Origin: Emticicia agri
GTDB lineage: Bacteria > Bacteroidota > Bacteroidia > Cytophagales > Spirosomataceae
Reading direction: 5' to 3'
DNA length: 62,895 nt
Assembly (NCBI RefSeq): GCF_004168285.1
Contig: NZ_SEWF01000036.1
Location: forward strand, 1-62,895
The notes beneath the pieces were generated by a model. It did not search any database. It was not told where the DNA came from and worked only from the letters and a program-made list of their open reading frames with translations. A program made the position numbers and the translations under genes. Shown one piece after another: positions 15,906 through 24,765 of this stretch. Numbering within the stretch: the first letter of the stretch is position 1; each line of letters opens with the position of its first letter.

Positions 15906-16631
15906 TTAAGAATTAAAAATCTGCTTGCCCATGCCCGTATTCGTCGGCTTATGTTCTGCCTTTTCGCCAAAAACAGGTTTACCCATAGTGGCACCCCTAC
16001 CCTCGCTTTCGGCTTTTCTGGCGTCAATATAAGCCTGTGTATCTAACGAAATACCGTTTTTACCGGATTTACCGGGCATTGGCGGTGGAATTTTACCCGA
16101 CCCTTGCTCGCCGAATAATGGTCTGACCTCTTCCAACCCTGTTTCTAATTCAGTTTTGTAAGTCTCAAACTCGCTTTCGTCGCTGAAACTCATTCGGGCA
16201 AAATCACGTAGTTTCATTTGTCTGAACGACTCCGGCGTATCTTTCAACAGCGCTTCAAGTATCTCCCTTCTCGACTCAGTCGTCTTGCCGCTCTCCAGCG
16301 CATTCACTTTCGCCATTAATGCGCTGTTCGATTCAATCAAGCCCTGTGCCCAGGCGGGTACATCATCATTTTCAGTCAGGCTTTCTTTTACAGTTTCGTT
16401 GCTTGTTTTACCCGATTTTTGTCTGGCAATGGCATCAGTTACCCGCTTGTCGGCATCGCCCTGAAAAGCCTTTAGCAAAGGCTCGACCCCGCTCATGGCG
16501 TTGTCGATTTCGCTTTCATCAGTTACCGTAGTTTCCAGCAGGGTAGCAACTGCATCAAAAGCCCTTTCGCCGAACCCTAAGTGCTTATACTTAGTTTTCA
16601 GCAGTGGTAGAATTTTTCCCTTTAAGGTCAT
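15906..16631 (-). CDS. Phage scaffolding-like protein
   Basis: A 241-residue charged, mainly helical protein with coiled-coil character (residues about 70-150), low in aromatic residues. It contains TLKGKILPLLKTKYKHLGFG at the start and VPAWAQGLIESNSALMAKVNALE in the middle. Such proteins precede the capsid gene in siphophages and organise procapsid assembly. The Lys/Gly-rich end (MGKQIF) could bind the capsid protein. It is the first gene of the leftward operon and follows the shared operator and a TATCTTTG box. Confidence 0.7.
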   Translation of the reverse strand: MTLKGKILPLLKTKYKHLGFGERAFDAVATLLETTVTDESEIDNAMSGVEPLLKAFQGDADKRVTDAIARQKSGKTSNETVKESLTENDDVPAWAQGLIESNSALMAKVNALESGKTTESRREILEALLKDTPESFRQMKLRDFARMSFSDESEFETYKTELETGLEEVRPLFGEQGSGKIPPPMPGKSGKNGISLDTQAYIDARKAESEGRGATMGKPVFGEKAEHKPTNTGMGKQIFNS

Positions 16632-16668
16632 AAAGTGTGGATTTTGTAAATGAGTCTGTTTGGTTTAA

Positions 16669-16676
16669 CAAAGATA
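16669..16676 (-). promoter_or_regulatory. Promoter -7 box TATCTTTG for the capsid operon
   Basis: On the minus strand TATCTTTG matches TAnnTTTG and lies 37 nt before the scaffold start at 16631. The place where a -33 element would sit, 19-20 nt upstream, falls inside the palindrome 16694-16706. Confidence 0.6.
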
Positions 16677-16690
16677 AAAACAAAAAATTC

Positions 16691-16709
16691 ATACTTATAT
16701 TATAAGCAT
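16691..16709. promoter_or_regulatory. Shared operator of the phage gene modules, copy 1
   Basis: ATACTTATATTATAAGCAT contains the perfect 13-bp palindrome CTTATATTATAAG (16694-16706). It is identical over 19 bases to 56276-56294 upstream of the portal gene. It lies 17 nt from the leftward TATCTTTG box and 16 nt from the rightward TACATTTG box, so one bound dimer could control both divergent promoters. Confidence 0.7.
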
Positions 16710-16722
16710 TTATAATTTTCAT

Positions 16723-16730
16723 TACATTTG
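16723..16730 (+). promoter_or_regulatory. Promoter -7 box TACATTTG, rightward
   Basis: TACATTTG matches TAnnTTTG on the plus strand and is placed symmetrically to the leftward box around the palindrome. It would drive the small gene at 16809-17015. Confidence 0.5.
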
Positions 16731-16766
16731 TTACTCATTACATGAACAAGGATTTCCCCCAACTGT

Positions 16767-16794
16767 GGCACGAAGCTCCAGCTTCGTCGCACAA
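16767..16794 (+). other. Leader hairpin before the small phage-associated gene
   Basis: TGTGGCACGAAGCT pairs with AGCTTCGTCGCACA (12 of 14 positions) in the expected leader between the TACATTTG box and the ATG at 16809. It could affect translation or RNA stability, or be another copy of a hairpin repeat family. Confidence 0.45.
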
Positions 16795-16808
16795 CCACAC
16801 AACCCAAC

Positions 16809-17015
16809 ATGAAACACAAAAAAGACGTCGTTTACCAACTGACTTTCCTGCGCTCACAGCACACCGAATATTACCGCCAGCTCAAAAGCATTTATGCCTA
16901 CCACACCCGCAACGAAATCGGCTGTAAAGTAGGCCATTTATACGATTCTAAAATTGAATACAACAAACCCTTTCTGAATAAACGGGTGAAGATTGAGGTG
17001 ATAGACATAAGGTGA
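16809..17015 (+). CDS. Small phage-associated protein, divergent from the capsid operon
   Basis: A 68-residue basic protein (KKDVVYQLTFLRSQHTEYYR, then YAYHTRNEIGCKVGHLYDSK). Similar short proteins with an RQLK...YEYHS.NEIG.K.G.L pattern occur beside scaffold genes of Bacteroidota phage-like clusters. Function is unknown. It is transcribed away from the scaffold gene and shares with it the palindromic operator at 16691-16709. An overlapping longer frame from 16742 uses a different register and looks non-genic. Confidence 0.55.
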   Translation: MKHKKDVVYQLTFLRSQHTEYYRQLKSIYAYHTRNEIGCKVGHLYDSKIEYNKPFLNKRVKIEVIDIR

Positions 17016-17145
17016 TATGTGTAGGGCGGTCTCATAAGGAAATCTCACAAAAATGGTACACCGTTGCGCTATTATTTGGGACAAAAAACTTATGAGATAA
17101 CCCTAAAGCCAAAAGATTGTAAAAAATACCAATCCACTGACAACC

Positions 17146-18327
17146 CTACGGCTTCGACAAAAACCTCGTAACACAATTAAAAGTAGAACCGGGTTCTGCA
17201 TAGAAGTAGCCACAGGTAGTAATCCCGGTAGGGTGATTAACAGTAACTTTATGACCGCTTTTAACAATCACATTATCGTCGTCAGTGGGTACTCTGCCAC
17301 AATTCCATGTTGTGTAAGCGTGCCAGTTGCCCGAAGTAATACTGGTACAGGTAGGCATTGGCGTAAAACTATACGCATGCGAAGCAAAATTGATTGCTAT
17401 TTTACCGAGATTGGTATATCTATATATCTCATTACTATTCTGTTGTACAGGCGAGGTAAAGGCCGTACCGATATTTACATTGGGTCGGGTTCTGAAAGGC
17501 GATTTTGCATTATTGGGGTCGCAGCAGGCAAATTTAAACTCTCCCCAACCCGTGGCTTCATGCCCGTCAATGGCGGCACCATACCAGGCATAAAAGAATC
17601 GGGCAGCCTCATAATTGTTGGCCTGTAAGGTGTCACTGGTGGTGATAGAAAGCACCTTAAAATTCAGGCTCTGCTGATAATTTCTGAGTTTATCTGCCTT
17701 GGTTTTCCAGAAGTTCAGATTGGTTTCATATTCCCATTTGATAATCAGGTAGCTTTCACTCAGGTAAAAATCTCCTGCATTCAATACTGTTGCCTGTCCA
17801 TTAGGATTATAAGTAGGAACCACCGCACTACCAAAAACGTCATCAGGATTCCACCCATTCGCAATTACTTTCAGACTTCGGCTATGCACATAGTTTACAG
17901 CATCATTCTGGCGTTGACGGCTCACCTGAAAATCGTAACCAAAATCATCAAAAAAAATACCTTGTACACCCATCGCTTTCCAGGCATCTACTCTTTGCTG
18001 AATCTGGTTCATCGGGAAGTTTTTGCCGGGAGATTTAACCCCTAAATCTATGTACCCAAATACTTTTGTCGATGAACCTGCCATTTTACTGATTATACTG
18101 ATGGTATTATTATGGTCTGGGTGTGAAGCCAGTTCAAGGTCAGCCCCTAATACGACATAATCATATTGCTTCAAATCATTCGCTACTTTATCCAGGTCAT
18201 ACCCATTGGTCGGGTAATTCAGACTTGATGGATAGCTATAATAAATCAGTAATTTTTTAGGAGTGATTTGTCCTAATGATGGTATAGTGAATAAAATACC
18301 GGATAAGATTTGTAGTAAAAGTTTCAT
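17146..18327 (-). CDS. Secreted TIM-barrel glycosidase-like protein
   Basis: Started at the ATG at 18327, the protein has 393 residues with a signal peptide (MKLLLQILSGILFTIPSLG, then Q). The main domain contains YVVLGADLELASHPDHNN, KVFGYIDLG and VQGIFFDDFGYDF, as in GH114/TM1410-like TIM barrels, where the two Asp residues sit at the end of a central strand. The last 60 residues (SGNWHAYTTWNCGRVPTDDD) are the Trp/Cys-containing module common at the C-terminus of secreted Bacteroidota proteins. It may cut an exopolysaccharide; substrate is unknown. Starts at 18372 or 18342 are possible. Confidence 0.65.
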   Translation of the reverse strand: MKLLLQILSGILFTIPSLGQITPKKLLIYYSYPSSLNYPTNGYDLDKVANDLKQYDYVVLGADLELASHPDHNNTISIISKMAGSSTKVFGYIDLGVKSPGKNFPMNQIQQRVDAWKAMGVQGIFFDDFGYDFQVSRQRQNDAVNYVHSRSLKVIANGWNPDDVFGSAVVPTYNPNGQATVLNAGDFYLSESYLIIKWEYETNLNFWKTKADKLRNYQQSLNFKVLSITTSDTLQANNYEAARFFYAWYGAAIDGHEATGWGEFKFACCDPNNAKSPFRTRPNVNIGTAFTSPVQQNSNEIYRYTNLGKIAINFASHAYSFTPMPTCTSITSGNWHAYTTWNCGRVPTDDDNVIVKSGHKVTVNHPTGITTCGYFYAEPGSTFNCVTRFLSKP

Positions 18328-18570
18328 AAGTGAATCAGACATAGTTTTCAGGAAATCTTCATACATAGACATAACAAAACTTTAAGCAAAAGTTATTAAA
18401 AGATGCCATTTTTTTATTTCCCGGCTTATTACACCCTTTTTTATAAAGAAAACCACTACTCAAACAGCCCAATTAAATCAAAGTCTTTTTATACATTCCA
18501 GCTAACTCTATTCGTTTATACAAAAGCGTTGTCTTGAAGCTGATGGCCCCATTTCATAAAAAACCTTTTT

Positions 18571-20412
18571 ATGCCTGCAACCTTTTCCATTCGTCTGCTT
18601 ACTGTACTTATGTTTTTTCGCAGCCTTGCTATTGCGCAAAATCCTGTTGATAGTGTGGCATTAGCCAGAATCAGAACAGTTGCCGAAACCCACCAAATCA
18701 CAGACATCATCACTCATCTGGCCGACCTTAATGGCCCCCGCTTGTTAGGTACTAAAAACTATTATGAGTCTGCCCGATGGGCCAGGCAGCAATTAGCTGG
18801 TTATGGAACCGATACTGCCTATTTCGAATCTTTCGACCAGCAATACCGGGGTTGGCAAATTGAATCTTTCAATGTAGAAATGACTTCACCTGCTTATATG
18901 TCTATCATGGCGTACCCACTGGCTTATACAAAAAGTACCCAAGGAGTAGTAAATGGAGAAGCTATTTTACTGAATCATGCTGATAGTCTGATAAAGCTGA
19001 AAGGAAAACTAAAAGGCAAGGTTGTATTATTAGGACAAGATTACCATCCGTTTAATGCTTCCCAACAGATTTTATCTGAAAGATTATCGAAAGAAATGTT
19101 GCAACAGGCAGCCGACAATCCTGACCCTAACGACCTGCTAATCGGGTACCATAGCCGACGCTCAACCAATCAGGCTATCCAGAGTCAGGAGGCAAGGAGA
19201 AAAGAATTACAGGCATTTTTTGAGTTCTGTGAAAAAGAGGGTGTATTAGCGCTGATAGAACCCAGCGACTATCCTTATGGCATTTTACATGCCGACGGCA
19301 ACCATCATGTACCCTCTTACAGAAAGGTGAATGACATTAAACCTATTCCCTCGTTTGTGATAGCCAACGAACATTTCGGCAGAATGGTAAGGCTCATAAA
19401 AGCCGGAAAGAAACCCCTGTTAAGGCTCAACCTGCAAACCACATTTAATTATAATCCTGCATACAATGTCAATATAATCGCCGAAATCAAAGGAAAAGAT
19501 GCTTTATTGAAACATCAGCAGGTTATTATCGGAGCACATTTAGACTCATGGCATGGAGGCACAGGTGCGGTTGATAATGCCGCGGGCTGCGCCGTTATGA
19601 TGGAAGCCATCCATTTATTGAAATCTGCCGGATTAGCACCTCGCCGAACCATACGAATTGCGCTCTGGGGTGGTGAAGAACAGGTATTTGCAGGTTCGAG
19701 GGGTTATATAAACCAACATGTAGGAAAATTAACTGACGGAAGCCCTCAAAAGGACTTCACTTCTATCTCAGCCTATTTCAATCTCGATAATGGTACAGGT
19801 AAAATACGGGGTATTTATGCACAAGGCAATATCGCCGCAAAATCAATCTTTGAGCAAATACTGACACCTTTTGACAAAGCAGGGAATAGCACGGTAACGA
19901 TTCAGAATGCCAATCAGACCGACCATGAGTTATTTGATGCCCTCAACATTCCGGCATTTCAGTTCATACAAGACCCGCTCAATTATATTTCGGCGGTGCA
20001 TCATACAACAATGGATGTAGCCGAATACGTGAATAGCAACGACCTGAAAGAAAGCGCCATTCTCGTTGCTTATCTCATCTATCAGGTAGCTATGCAGGAT
20101 AGCCTTTTGCCCCGACGTGAACACATCAGTATTCTGCCCAGTTTAGAGGGAAACACCACCTTTTTTCTGAAAGGTTTTGCAAACGCTGGAGCCGTATCTA
20201 TTGTAAGTGATTTCAATAACTGGAATATGTTTGGCACCCCACTTGCCAGAGTAAATGGTGGCTGGCAATGCAAATTAAACCTGAAACCCGGCCGATACCT
20301 CTACAAATACATCATTGACGGCGACTGGACAGCAGACCCGGCCACGCCTGCCAATCAACTCCTGAGAGACGGCAAAGGTCATGCAGGGTTGACGGAAATA
20401 ATCGTGAGGTGA
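18571..20412 (+). CDS. Secreted M28 family metallopeptidase with C-terminal CBM48-like domain
   Basis: A 613-residue exported protein with a signal peptide to about residue 22. The M28 zinc site is visible: H323 and D325 (GAHLDSWHGG), D335 (GAVDNAAG), E369-E370 (GGEE) and H478 (HHTTMD). A PA-like insert lies between about 100 and 290. Residues about 525-613 (AVSIVSDFNNWN, then GRYLYKYIIDGDW) form an AMPK-beta/CBM48-type early-set domain that usually binds alpha-glucans or packs on a partner. This combination is unusual. It would cleave peptides in the periplasm or outside the cell. Confidence 0.85.
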   Translation: MPATFSIRLLTVLMFFRSLAIAQNPVDSVALARIRTVAETHQITDIITHLADLNGPRLLGTKNYYESARWARQQLAGYGTDTAYFESFDQQYRGWQIESFNVEMTSPAYMSIMAYPLAYTKSTQGVVNGEAILLNHADSLIKLKGKLKGKVVLLGQDYHPFNASQQILSERLSKEMLQQAADNPDPNDLLIGYHSRRSTNQAIQSQEARRKELQAFFEFCEKEGVLALIEPSDYPYGILHADGNHHVPSYRKVNDIKPIPSFVIANEHFGRMVRLIKAGKKPLLRLNLQTTFNYNPAYNVNIIAEIKGKDALLKHQQVIIGAHLDSWHGGTGAVDNAAGCAVMMEAIHLLKSAGLAPRRTIRIALWGGEEQVFAGSRGYINQHVGKLTDGSPQKDFTSISAYFNLDNGTGKIRGIYAQGNIAAKSIFEQILTPFDKAGNSTVTIQNANQTDHELFDALNIPAFQFIQDPLNYISAVHHTTMDVAEYVNSNDLKESAILVAYLIYQVAMQDSLLPRREHISILPSLEGNTTFFLKGFANAGAVSIVSDFNNWNMFGTPLARVNGGWQCKLNLKPGRYLYKYIIDGDWTADPATPANQLLRDGKGHAGLTEIIVR

Positions 20413-20537
20413 TGATAAATACTTATCTCATTTCCTCATTTATTTCTTGGAATTTTAAACTAAATCCCTAACTTTCTTAAAATTCATTACGATAGTCCCC
20501 TTCTGTATTTTTCTTTCACTACTAAAATACTATCGTC

Positions 20538-21122
20538 ATGAAAAAAGTACTCATTTTTGTATGCTTATATCTAAGCATCTGCCTCTGCTCTTTTGCCCAG
20601 AACACCACACAACGTAAACTTACACTTACGGCAGGCTATGGGTTGGTTACCGTTCCACAGATGGTCGAAGGCCTGAGTGATATTTTAGGTACAGCCATTA
20701 CAGGCGGCACAATCCGCTACGATGATGCTACTTTTAGCGGAGCACTGATTGCCGGAATCAAATTCTCGACACAAAATAAATGGAAGTATGGGGTTGATGT
20801 AGTGTATGAGAAATTCACCAAAAAAGTCTATAACAATTCAAGCGGCCAGTATTTAGGCGATAGCGAAGGAAAATACTGGAGTATTATTCCAAGAGTGGAT
20901 TACTACTGGCTCAATAATCCGGTATTCAGGCTTTATTCAGGTATAGGCGCAGGAGCCTCTTTTGCTTCGCAGAAATATGAAAACAATAGCGACAGCCGTG
21001 TAGTATTTGCCTTTAATGTGGCTCCTATCGGCTTTGAGTTAGGCAATGCTATTGCCCTTTTCGGAGAAACCTCTTTCGGCTACAACGGCATCCTGAACGC
21101 CGGAATTCGGCTGAGGCTGTAG
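20538..21122 (+). CDS. Outer membrane beta-barrel protein
   Basis: A 194-residue protein with a signal peptide (MKKVLIFVCLYLSICLCSFA, then Q) and alternating amphipathic strands rich in Gly and Tyr (LTLTAGYGLV, KYGVDVVYEKF, GKYWSIIPRVDYYW, FRLYSGIGAGAS), ending in a strand (NAGIRLRL). This suits an eight- to ten-stranded porin-like barrel. No plug or TonB box is present. It has its own hairpin terminator at 21145-21176. Function is unknown. Confidence 0.75.
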   Translation: MKKVLIFVCLYLSICLCSFAQNTTQRKLTLTAGYGLVTVPQMVEGLSDILGTAITGGTIRYDDATFSGALIAGIKFSTQNKWKYGVDVVYEKFTKKVYNNSSGQYLGDSEGKYWSIIPRVDYYWLNNPVFRLYSGIGAGASFASQKYENNSDSRVVFAFNVAPIGFELGNAIALFGETSFGYNGILNAGIRLRL

Positions 21123-21144
21123 CATAGTCAGTTACTTATTTTAT

Positions 21145-21176
21145 CAGAGAGACGTGCCAAAATACACGTCTCTCTG
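21145..21176 (+). terminator. Hairpin terminator after the beta-barrel gene
   Basis: A perfect 12-bp stem (CAGAGAGACGTG with CACGTCTCTCTG) and 8-nt loop lie 22 nt past the stop. No strong T-tract follows. Confidence 0.65.
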
Positions 21177-21335
21177 AGTTTAAATAGAATATCTCGAAAA
21201 ATTTATGTTTGCCAATTAAACTAACCAGAAAAAAATTAATAGCGTTTATTTATGCAAAAGGTATTAAATTGGAAGTTTCATGACTTTTAAATAAATGTTA
21301 TTTAAACAAAATCTAAGACTATTCAGAGTGAATTC

Positions 21336-22136
21336 ATGAAACAGTTACATTCAATTTCTGAAATTATCAGGGTTTTCCCTACTGGCGATAAACCAGTTCT
21401 TGTTATTTGTAATGATTTGAATGAATGGGTTTGTAAATATCGGGATGCTCAAAAATTAGCGAATGAATTAGTAGCTTCTGAATTTGCCAAAATTTGGGGA
21501 ATAAAAATGCCGCAAACTGCCTTGGTAAAAATCAGCCAATCACACATTCCTGTTGGGAAATTTCCCAACTTAAATTATCAGCTTTTTCAAAAAGAATGTT
21601 TTGGGACAATCTATTTAGCAGATTCTAAAGAAATCGATAAGGCTACCTTACCCATGTTTAAAGAAAAAGGTTTTGCAAATAGAATAAAAGACAGAGAAGA
21701 TTTTCTAAAAATCGCTCTATTCGATATTTGGTTGGCCAATGAGGACCGAAACCATAATAATTTTAATCTACTGATTCATTCAAATGCTTTTTATGCAATT
21801 GATCACACCCATATTTTTAACACTAATTCTTGGGAGAATGGAATGTCACAACTAACAGAAGAAGATTCAATTATCAAAACTAACTTAGCAGAAATCTTAT
21901 TTAAGAAATCAGGCAATTTAAGAGCAGCAGTTGATATTCTATCTGATAAATTTTATCTTTACTGTCAGGAATGCGAGAATAGAATTGATGAAATAGGCAA
22001 TTTATTACCAGAATCGTGGTTGATTAATAGAGAGGAATATAAAAGAAAAATGAGATCCACTATCTTTTCTAATGATTGGAAAAGAAATTGTGAAGATAAT
22101 TTCAAAACATTAATAAATATCTTTTTAGAAAAATGA
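21336..22136 (+). CDS. HipA-like kinase domain protein
   Basis: A 266-residue soluble protein with kinase-like motifs of the HipA_2 group: K34 in WVCKYRDAQ as the ATP lysine, the catalytic loop NEDRNHNNFNLL at about 135-146, and the DH pair at 156-157 (AIDHTHIF) in the metal-binding position. It is single-domain and lacks the HipB-like partner of classical HipBA. It overlaps the next gene at ATGA (22133-22136), so the two are coupled. By eye it is AT-rich relative to its neighbours, which suggests transfer. Substrate is unknown. Confidence 0.75.
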   Translation: MKQLHSISEIIRVFPTGDKPVLVICNDLNEWVCKYRDAQKLANELVASEFAKIWGIKMPQTALVKISQSHIPVGKFPNLNYQLFQKECFGTIYLADSKEIDKATLPMFKEKGFANRIKDREDFLKIALFDIWLANEDRNHNNFNLLIHSNAFYAIDHTHIFNTNSWENGMSQLTEEDSIIKTNLAEILFKKSGNLRAAVDILSDKFYLYCQECENRIDEIGNLLPESWLINREEYKRKMRSTIFSNDWKRNCEDNFKTLINIFLEK

Positions 22137-22936
22137 AAGCTTTTTTTTCAATCATATATATATCGGTTAATAATTTGAGTGATGAAAAAATCAGCATTGG
22201 GCTGATTATGTCTGATAATGAACAGCTTTTCTTTAAGTATTCAAAAACCAAGCTGGCTACCTTGAAAAACCTATTTGGGAATGAAAAAAAAGCCTTCATC
22301 AAAACTTATCTGAAAGCCTTAGAAAAAGATATTAGTTCGGATAGTTCAGTCAAAGAAAACTGGATAAATAATTCTTATATCAGTTACTTGTCTGACTATT
22401 CAAATAATGTAATTCAGTTTTCACCACCTAAAAATATAGATATAGAATTACATATAGACAATTTTAAGGTTTTCTTTGAGAAATTTATTTTCAAATATGA
22501 AGAATCTTCTGACATAACCCCTATACCAAATATTTTTGATAAAGTAAGGAAAGATTTATATCCTAAAATTGAGGAAAAAGTAAATATTGATAAAATAGTT
22601 ACTCCAACAGAATTAGAAAATCTGATTACACCAATAGAGGTTAATTTTATTGGCGCAAATGGCGTTCCGGTTACCGGACAAATATTTGATTTTGAGAAAA
22701 AACAATACTTTTTAGAAAATGATATAAGCAGATATATTTCATTAATCAAAGCATTGGATATAAAATTCCGGAAAGAAGGGAAATACTTTGTCATAGGAAA
22801 AGAACCCAAAATAGTTGAAAATCACTCACTATGGAGTCAAATTAAAAATGCTGACTTTTTAGAATTTGTAGATGTTACAGAAACTAAAATTATTGAAGAA
22901 TATATAGATAAAAGTGGCGTTACACCTTTGTACTAA
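22133..22936 (+). CDS. DUF3037-like partner of the HipA-like kinase
   Basis: A 267-residue protein that starts within the stop of the HipA-like gene. Its opening (FFSIIYISVNNLSDEKISIGLIM) matches the DUF3037 pattern of a strand followed by E-x-h-N/S-h-G-h-h. DUF3037 proteins commonly sit beside HipA_2 kinases. It is longer than typical DUF3037 (about 120 residues); the extra C-terminal half (about 150-267) holds VNFIGANGVPVTGQIFDFEK and has no family I recognise. Whether the pair is a toxin-antitoxin or a defence unit is unknown. Confidence 0.6.
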   Translation: MKAFFSIIYISVNNLSDEKISIGLIMSDNEQLFFKYSKTKLATLKNLFGNEKKAFIKTYLKALEKDISSDSSVKENWINNSYISYLSDYSNNVIQFSPPKNIDIELHIDNFKVFFEKFIFKYEESSDITPIPNIFDKVRKDLYPKIEEKVNIDKIVTPTELENLITPIEVNFIGANGVPVTGQIFDFEKKQYFLENDISRYISLIKALDIKFRKEGKYFVIGKEPKIVENHSLWSQIKNADFLEFVDVTETKIIEEYIDKSGVTPLY

Positions 22937-23151
22937 TCAAATCAGTCTTAACGTTCAATAAAAACATATGAAAGGTGAACAGAAAATCAATACCTTTAGA
23001 GCCAATATTAAATGCCTCACTAAACTTAAAAGTAAAATTTTGAAACACAACAAGTAATATATTTCAGTTGTGCACATCCTAACAAAAGGTATCCCTTTCA
23101 CCAAATCTGCTTTAAAATCTTTACTCTCTCCCTGTTTTTACTATACATTTC

Positions 23152-24126
23152 CTACCTCGCTACACTTGTCTCTATCAATCGCATGACCTCTGCGCCTTCG
23201 TAGCCACTGTCAGGGTTTGGGCCTTTGTCTAAAAAGTACCTGACAACGGCTTCAATCATGGGCTGTTGTACGTGCATCAACGGGTCAAAGGTAAGCGTCT
23301 CTGTTTTTCCCTCTCTCTCAACTGTAATACTATCGGTACTGAAAACCGTAAAACTTATTTTGCCTTTCGTGCCTTGTATTTCGCAATAATCAGCCGCCTG
23401 CCCTGCATTAAAGCACCACGTACCATTAAATACTACGCCGCTTTTAAACAAGATATTGGCTACCACCATATCGTCAGCCGCATAAAAGCCGCCCTGATTG
23501 GAAGCCAGGCCATTTACTTTGGCTACATCACCAAAAAAATAATACATCAGGTCAAGCTGGTGCGGCGAAAGGTCATGAAACAAACCACCTCCGGCTGTGG
23601 CAGGGTCAATGCGCCAGGCTGTTTTAGGGTCTGCCATTTCTTCAGCAGTCAAAGGGATTTTGGCTAATTCAAGTCTTACGAGTCTCACCTCTCCTATTGC
23701 CTTTTCGGCAAGCAATTGTTTTACTTTTTTAAATCGCTGTTGCTCTCGTCTGTAATGGGCTACTACCAGTTTACTATTGGCGGCGGTAGCGGCTTCTGCC
23801 ATGCGGTAAGCAGCACCATAATCTCCGGCCATTGGTTTCTCCACATACACAGGTTTTCCGGCTTTAATGGCCGCAAGGGTATATGCTTCATGTGTTGATG
23901 GAGGCGTGGCTACATAAATGGCATTAATTTCGGGGTCATTGATGAGTTCGTAAGCATCGGTGTACCATTTAGGCACCTGATGCCTGCGGGCATAGTCTTC
24001 TGCTTTGGCGGCATCACGGCGCATCACAGCAATTAATGCTGATTGTGGTACTTTATTAAAAGCGGGGCCGCTTTTGAGTTCGGTTACATCACCGCAACCA
24101 ATAATTCCCCAGTTTATTTTTTCCAT
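23152..24126 (-). CDS. Gfo/Idh/MocA family oxidoreductase
   Basis: From the ATG at 24126 this is 324 residues with a Rossmann motif (WGIIGCGDVTELKSGPAF) for NAD(P). The family EKP lysine is in YVEKPMAGDYG (about residue 95) and the catalytic region is FHDLSPHQLDLMYYFFGD (about 180-197). It would oxidise or reduce a sugar or related polyol in the cytoplasm; no signal peptide is present. The open frame upstream to 24192 is discarded because the Rossmann strand begins directly after the internal Met. No partner genes suggest the substrate. Confidence 0.88.
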   Translation of the reverse strand: MEKINWGIIGCGDVTELKSGPAFNKVPQSALIAVMRRDAAKAEDYARRHQVPKWYTDAYELINDPEINAIYVATPPSTHEAYTLAAIKAGKPVYVEKPMAGDYGAAYRMAEAATAANSKLVVAHYRREQQRFKKVKQLLAEKAIGEVRLVRLELAKIPLTAEEMADPKTAWRIDPATAGGGLFHDLSPHQLDLMYYFFGDVAKVNGLASNQGGFYAADDMVVANILFKSGVVFNGTWCFNAGQAADYCEIQGTKGKISFTVFSTDSITVEREGKTETLTFDPLMHVQQPMIEAVVRYFLDKGPNPDSGYEGAEVMRLIETSVAR

Positions 24127-24412
24127 GCTGAATAGATAGGTTTTGAAGCAGGGCAAATATAAACAATATATTTTGCTATTCTTCTTTACCAACCAATCCC
24201 TCTACTCGGTTCAGTATATTTTATAAAATGACCCGGAATTAATCTCATAACTTGCCGTCCATTTGTGGACGAAAACTGTCCATTTCTGGACAAGTTTAAA
24301 TAAACTAAAAATCAAAAACCGGCCTTCCTGATGCCTTGAAGGGCGTTTTTATAATTTGGCATCTTATTTGTTTTCTATTATTATAACAAATCATTCCTTA
24401 ACCCCCAAACGC

Positions 24413-24751
24413 ATGAAAAGAACCTTTTTAGGCGAGTTTGAAGAAGTAGTGCTACTCGTGATTGCGGGCTGTACCGAAGAAGCCTATGGTGTTACCATCT
24501 GGGAGCGTCTGCAACAGCAAACAGGGCGCAGTATTACCATGAGTGCCGTGCATGCTACCCTCTACCGCCTTGAAGAAAAAGGCTATCTGGCCTCTGAATT
24601 AGGCGGTGCAACCGCAGAGCGTGGTGGCCGACGGAAACGTTTTTTTGCACTAACTGCCACCGGAAGCAAAGCCCTGCTCGAAATTCAGGAAATGCGGGCT
24701 AATCTCTGGCAGGATATTCCGGCCGGAAAACTGCAGGTAATTATTAAATAA
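24413..24751 (+). CDS. PadR family transcriptional regulator
   Basis: A 112-residue winged-helix protein with the PadR signature: FEEVVLLVIAGCTEEAYGVT, then SAVHATLYRLEEKGYL and the wing GGRRKRFFALTATG. It ends 14 bases before the permease gene. Such PadR proteins repress permeases with a prefix domain, so a ligand may relieve repression of the downstream exporter. The frame could be extended to 24356, but the Met at 24413 begins the conserved helix. Confidence 0.88.
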   Translation: MKRTFLGEFEEVVLLVIAGCTEEAYGVTIWERLQQQTGRSITMSAVHATLYRLEEKGYLASELGGATAERGGRRKRFFALTATGSKALLEIQEMRANLWQDIPAGKLQVIIK

Positions 24752-24765
24752 ACCCTGAAAAAGCG

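Noticed and set aside
16742-16927. A 61-residue frame overlapping the small phage-associated gene
   Set aside because: Its composition (His, Pro and Arg rich) is typical of an out-of-frame reading; the frame from 16809 looks like a real protein.
22979-23068. A 29-residue plus-strand ORF after the HipA/DUF3037 pair
   Set aside because: It is short and Lys-rich in AT-rich DNA, without support as a gene or antitoxin.
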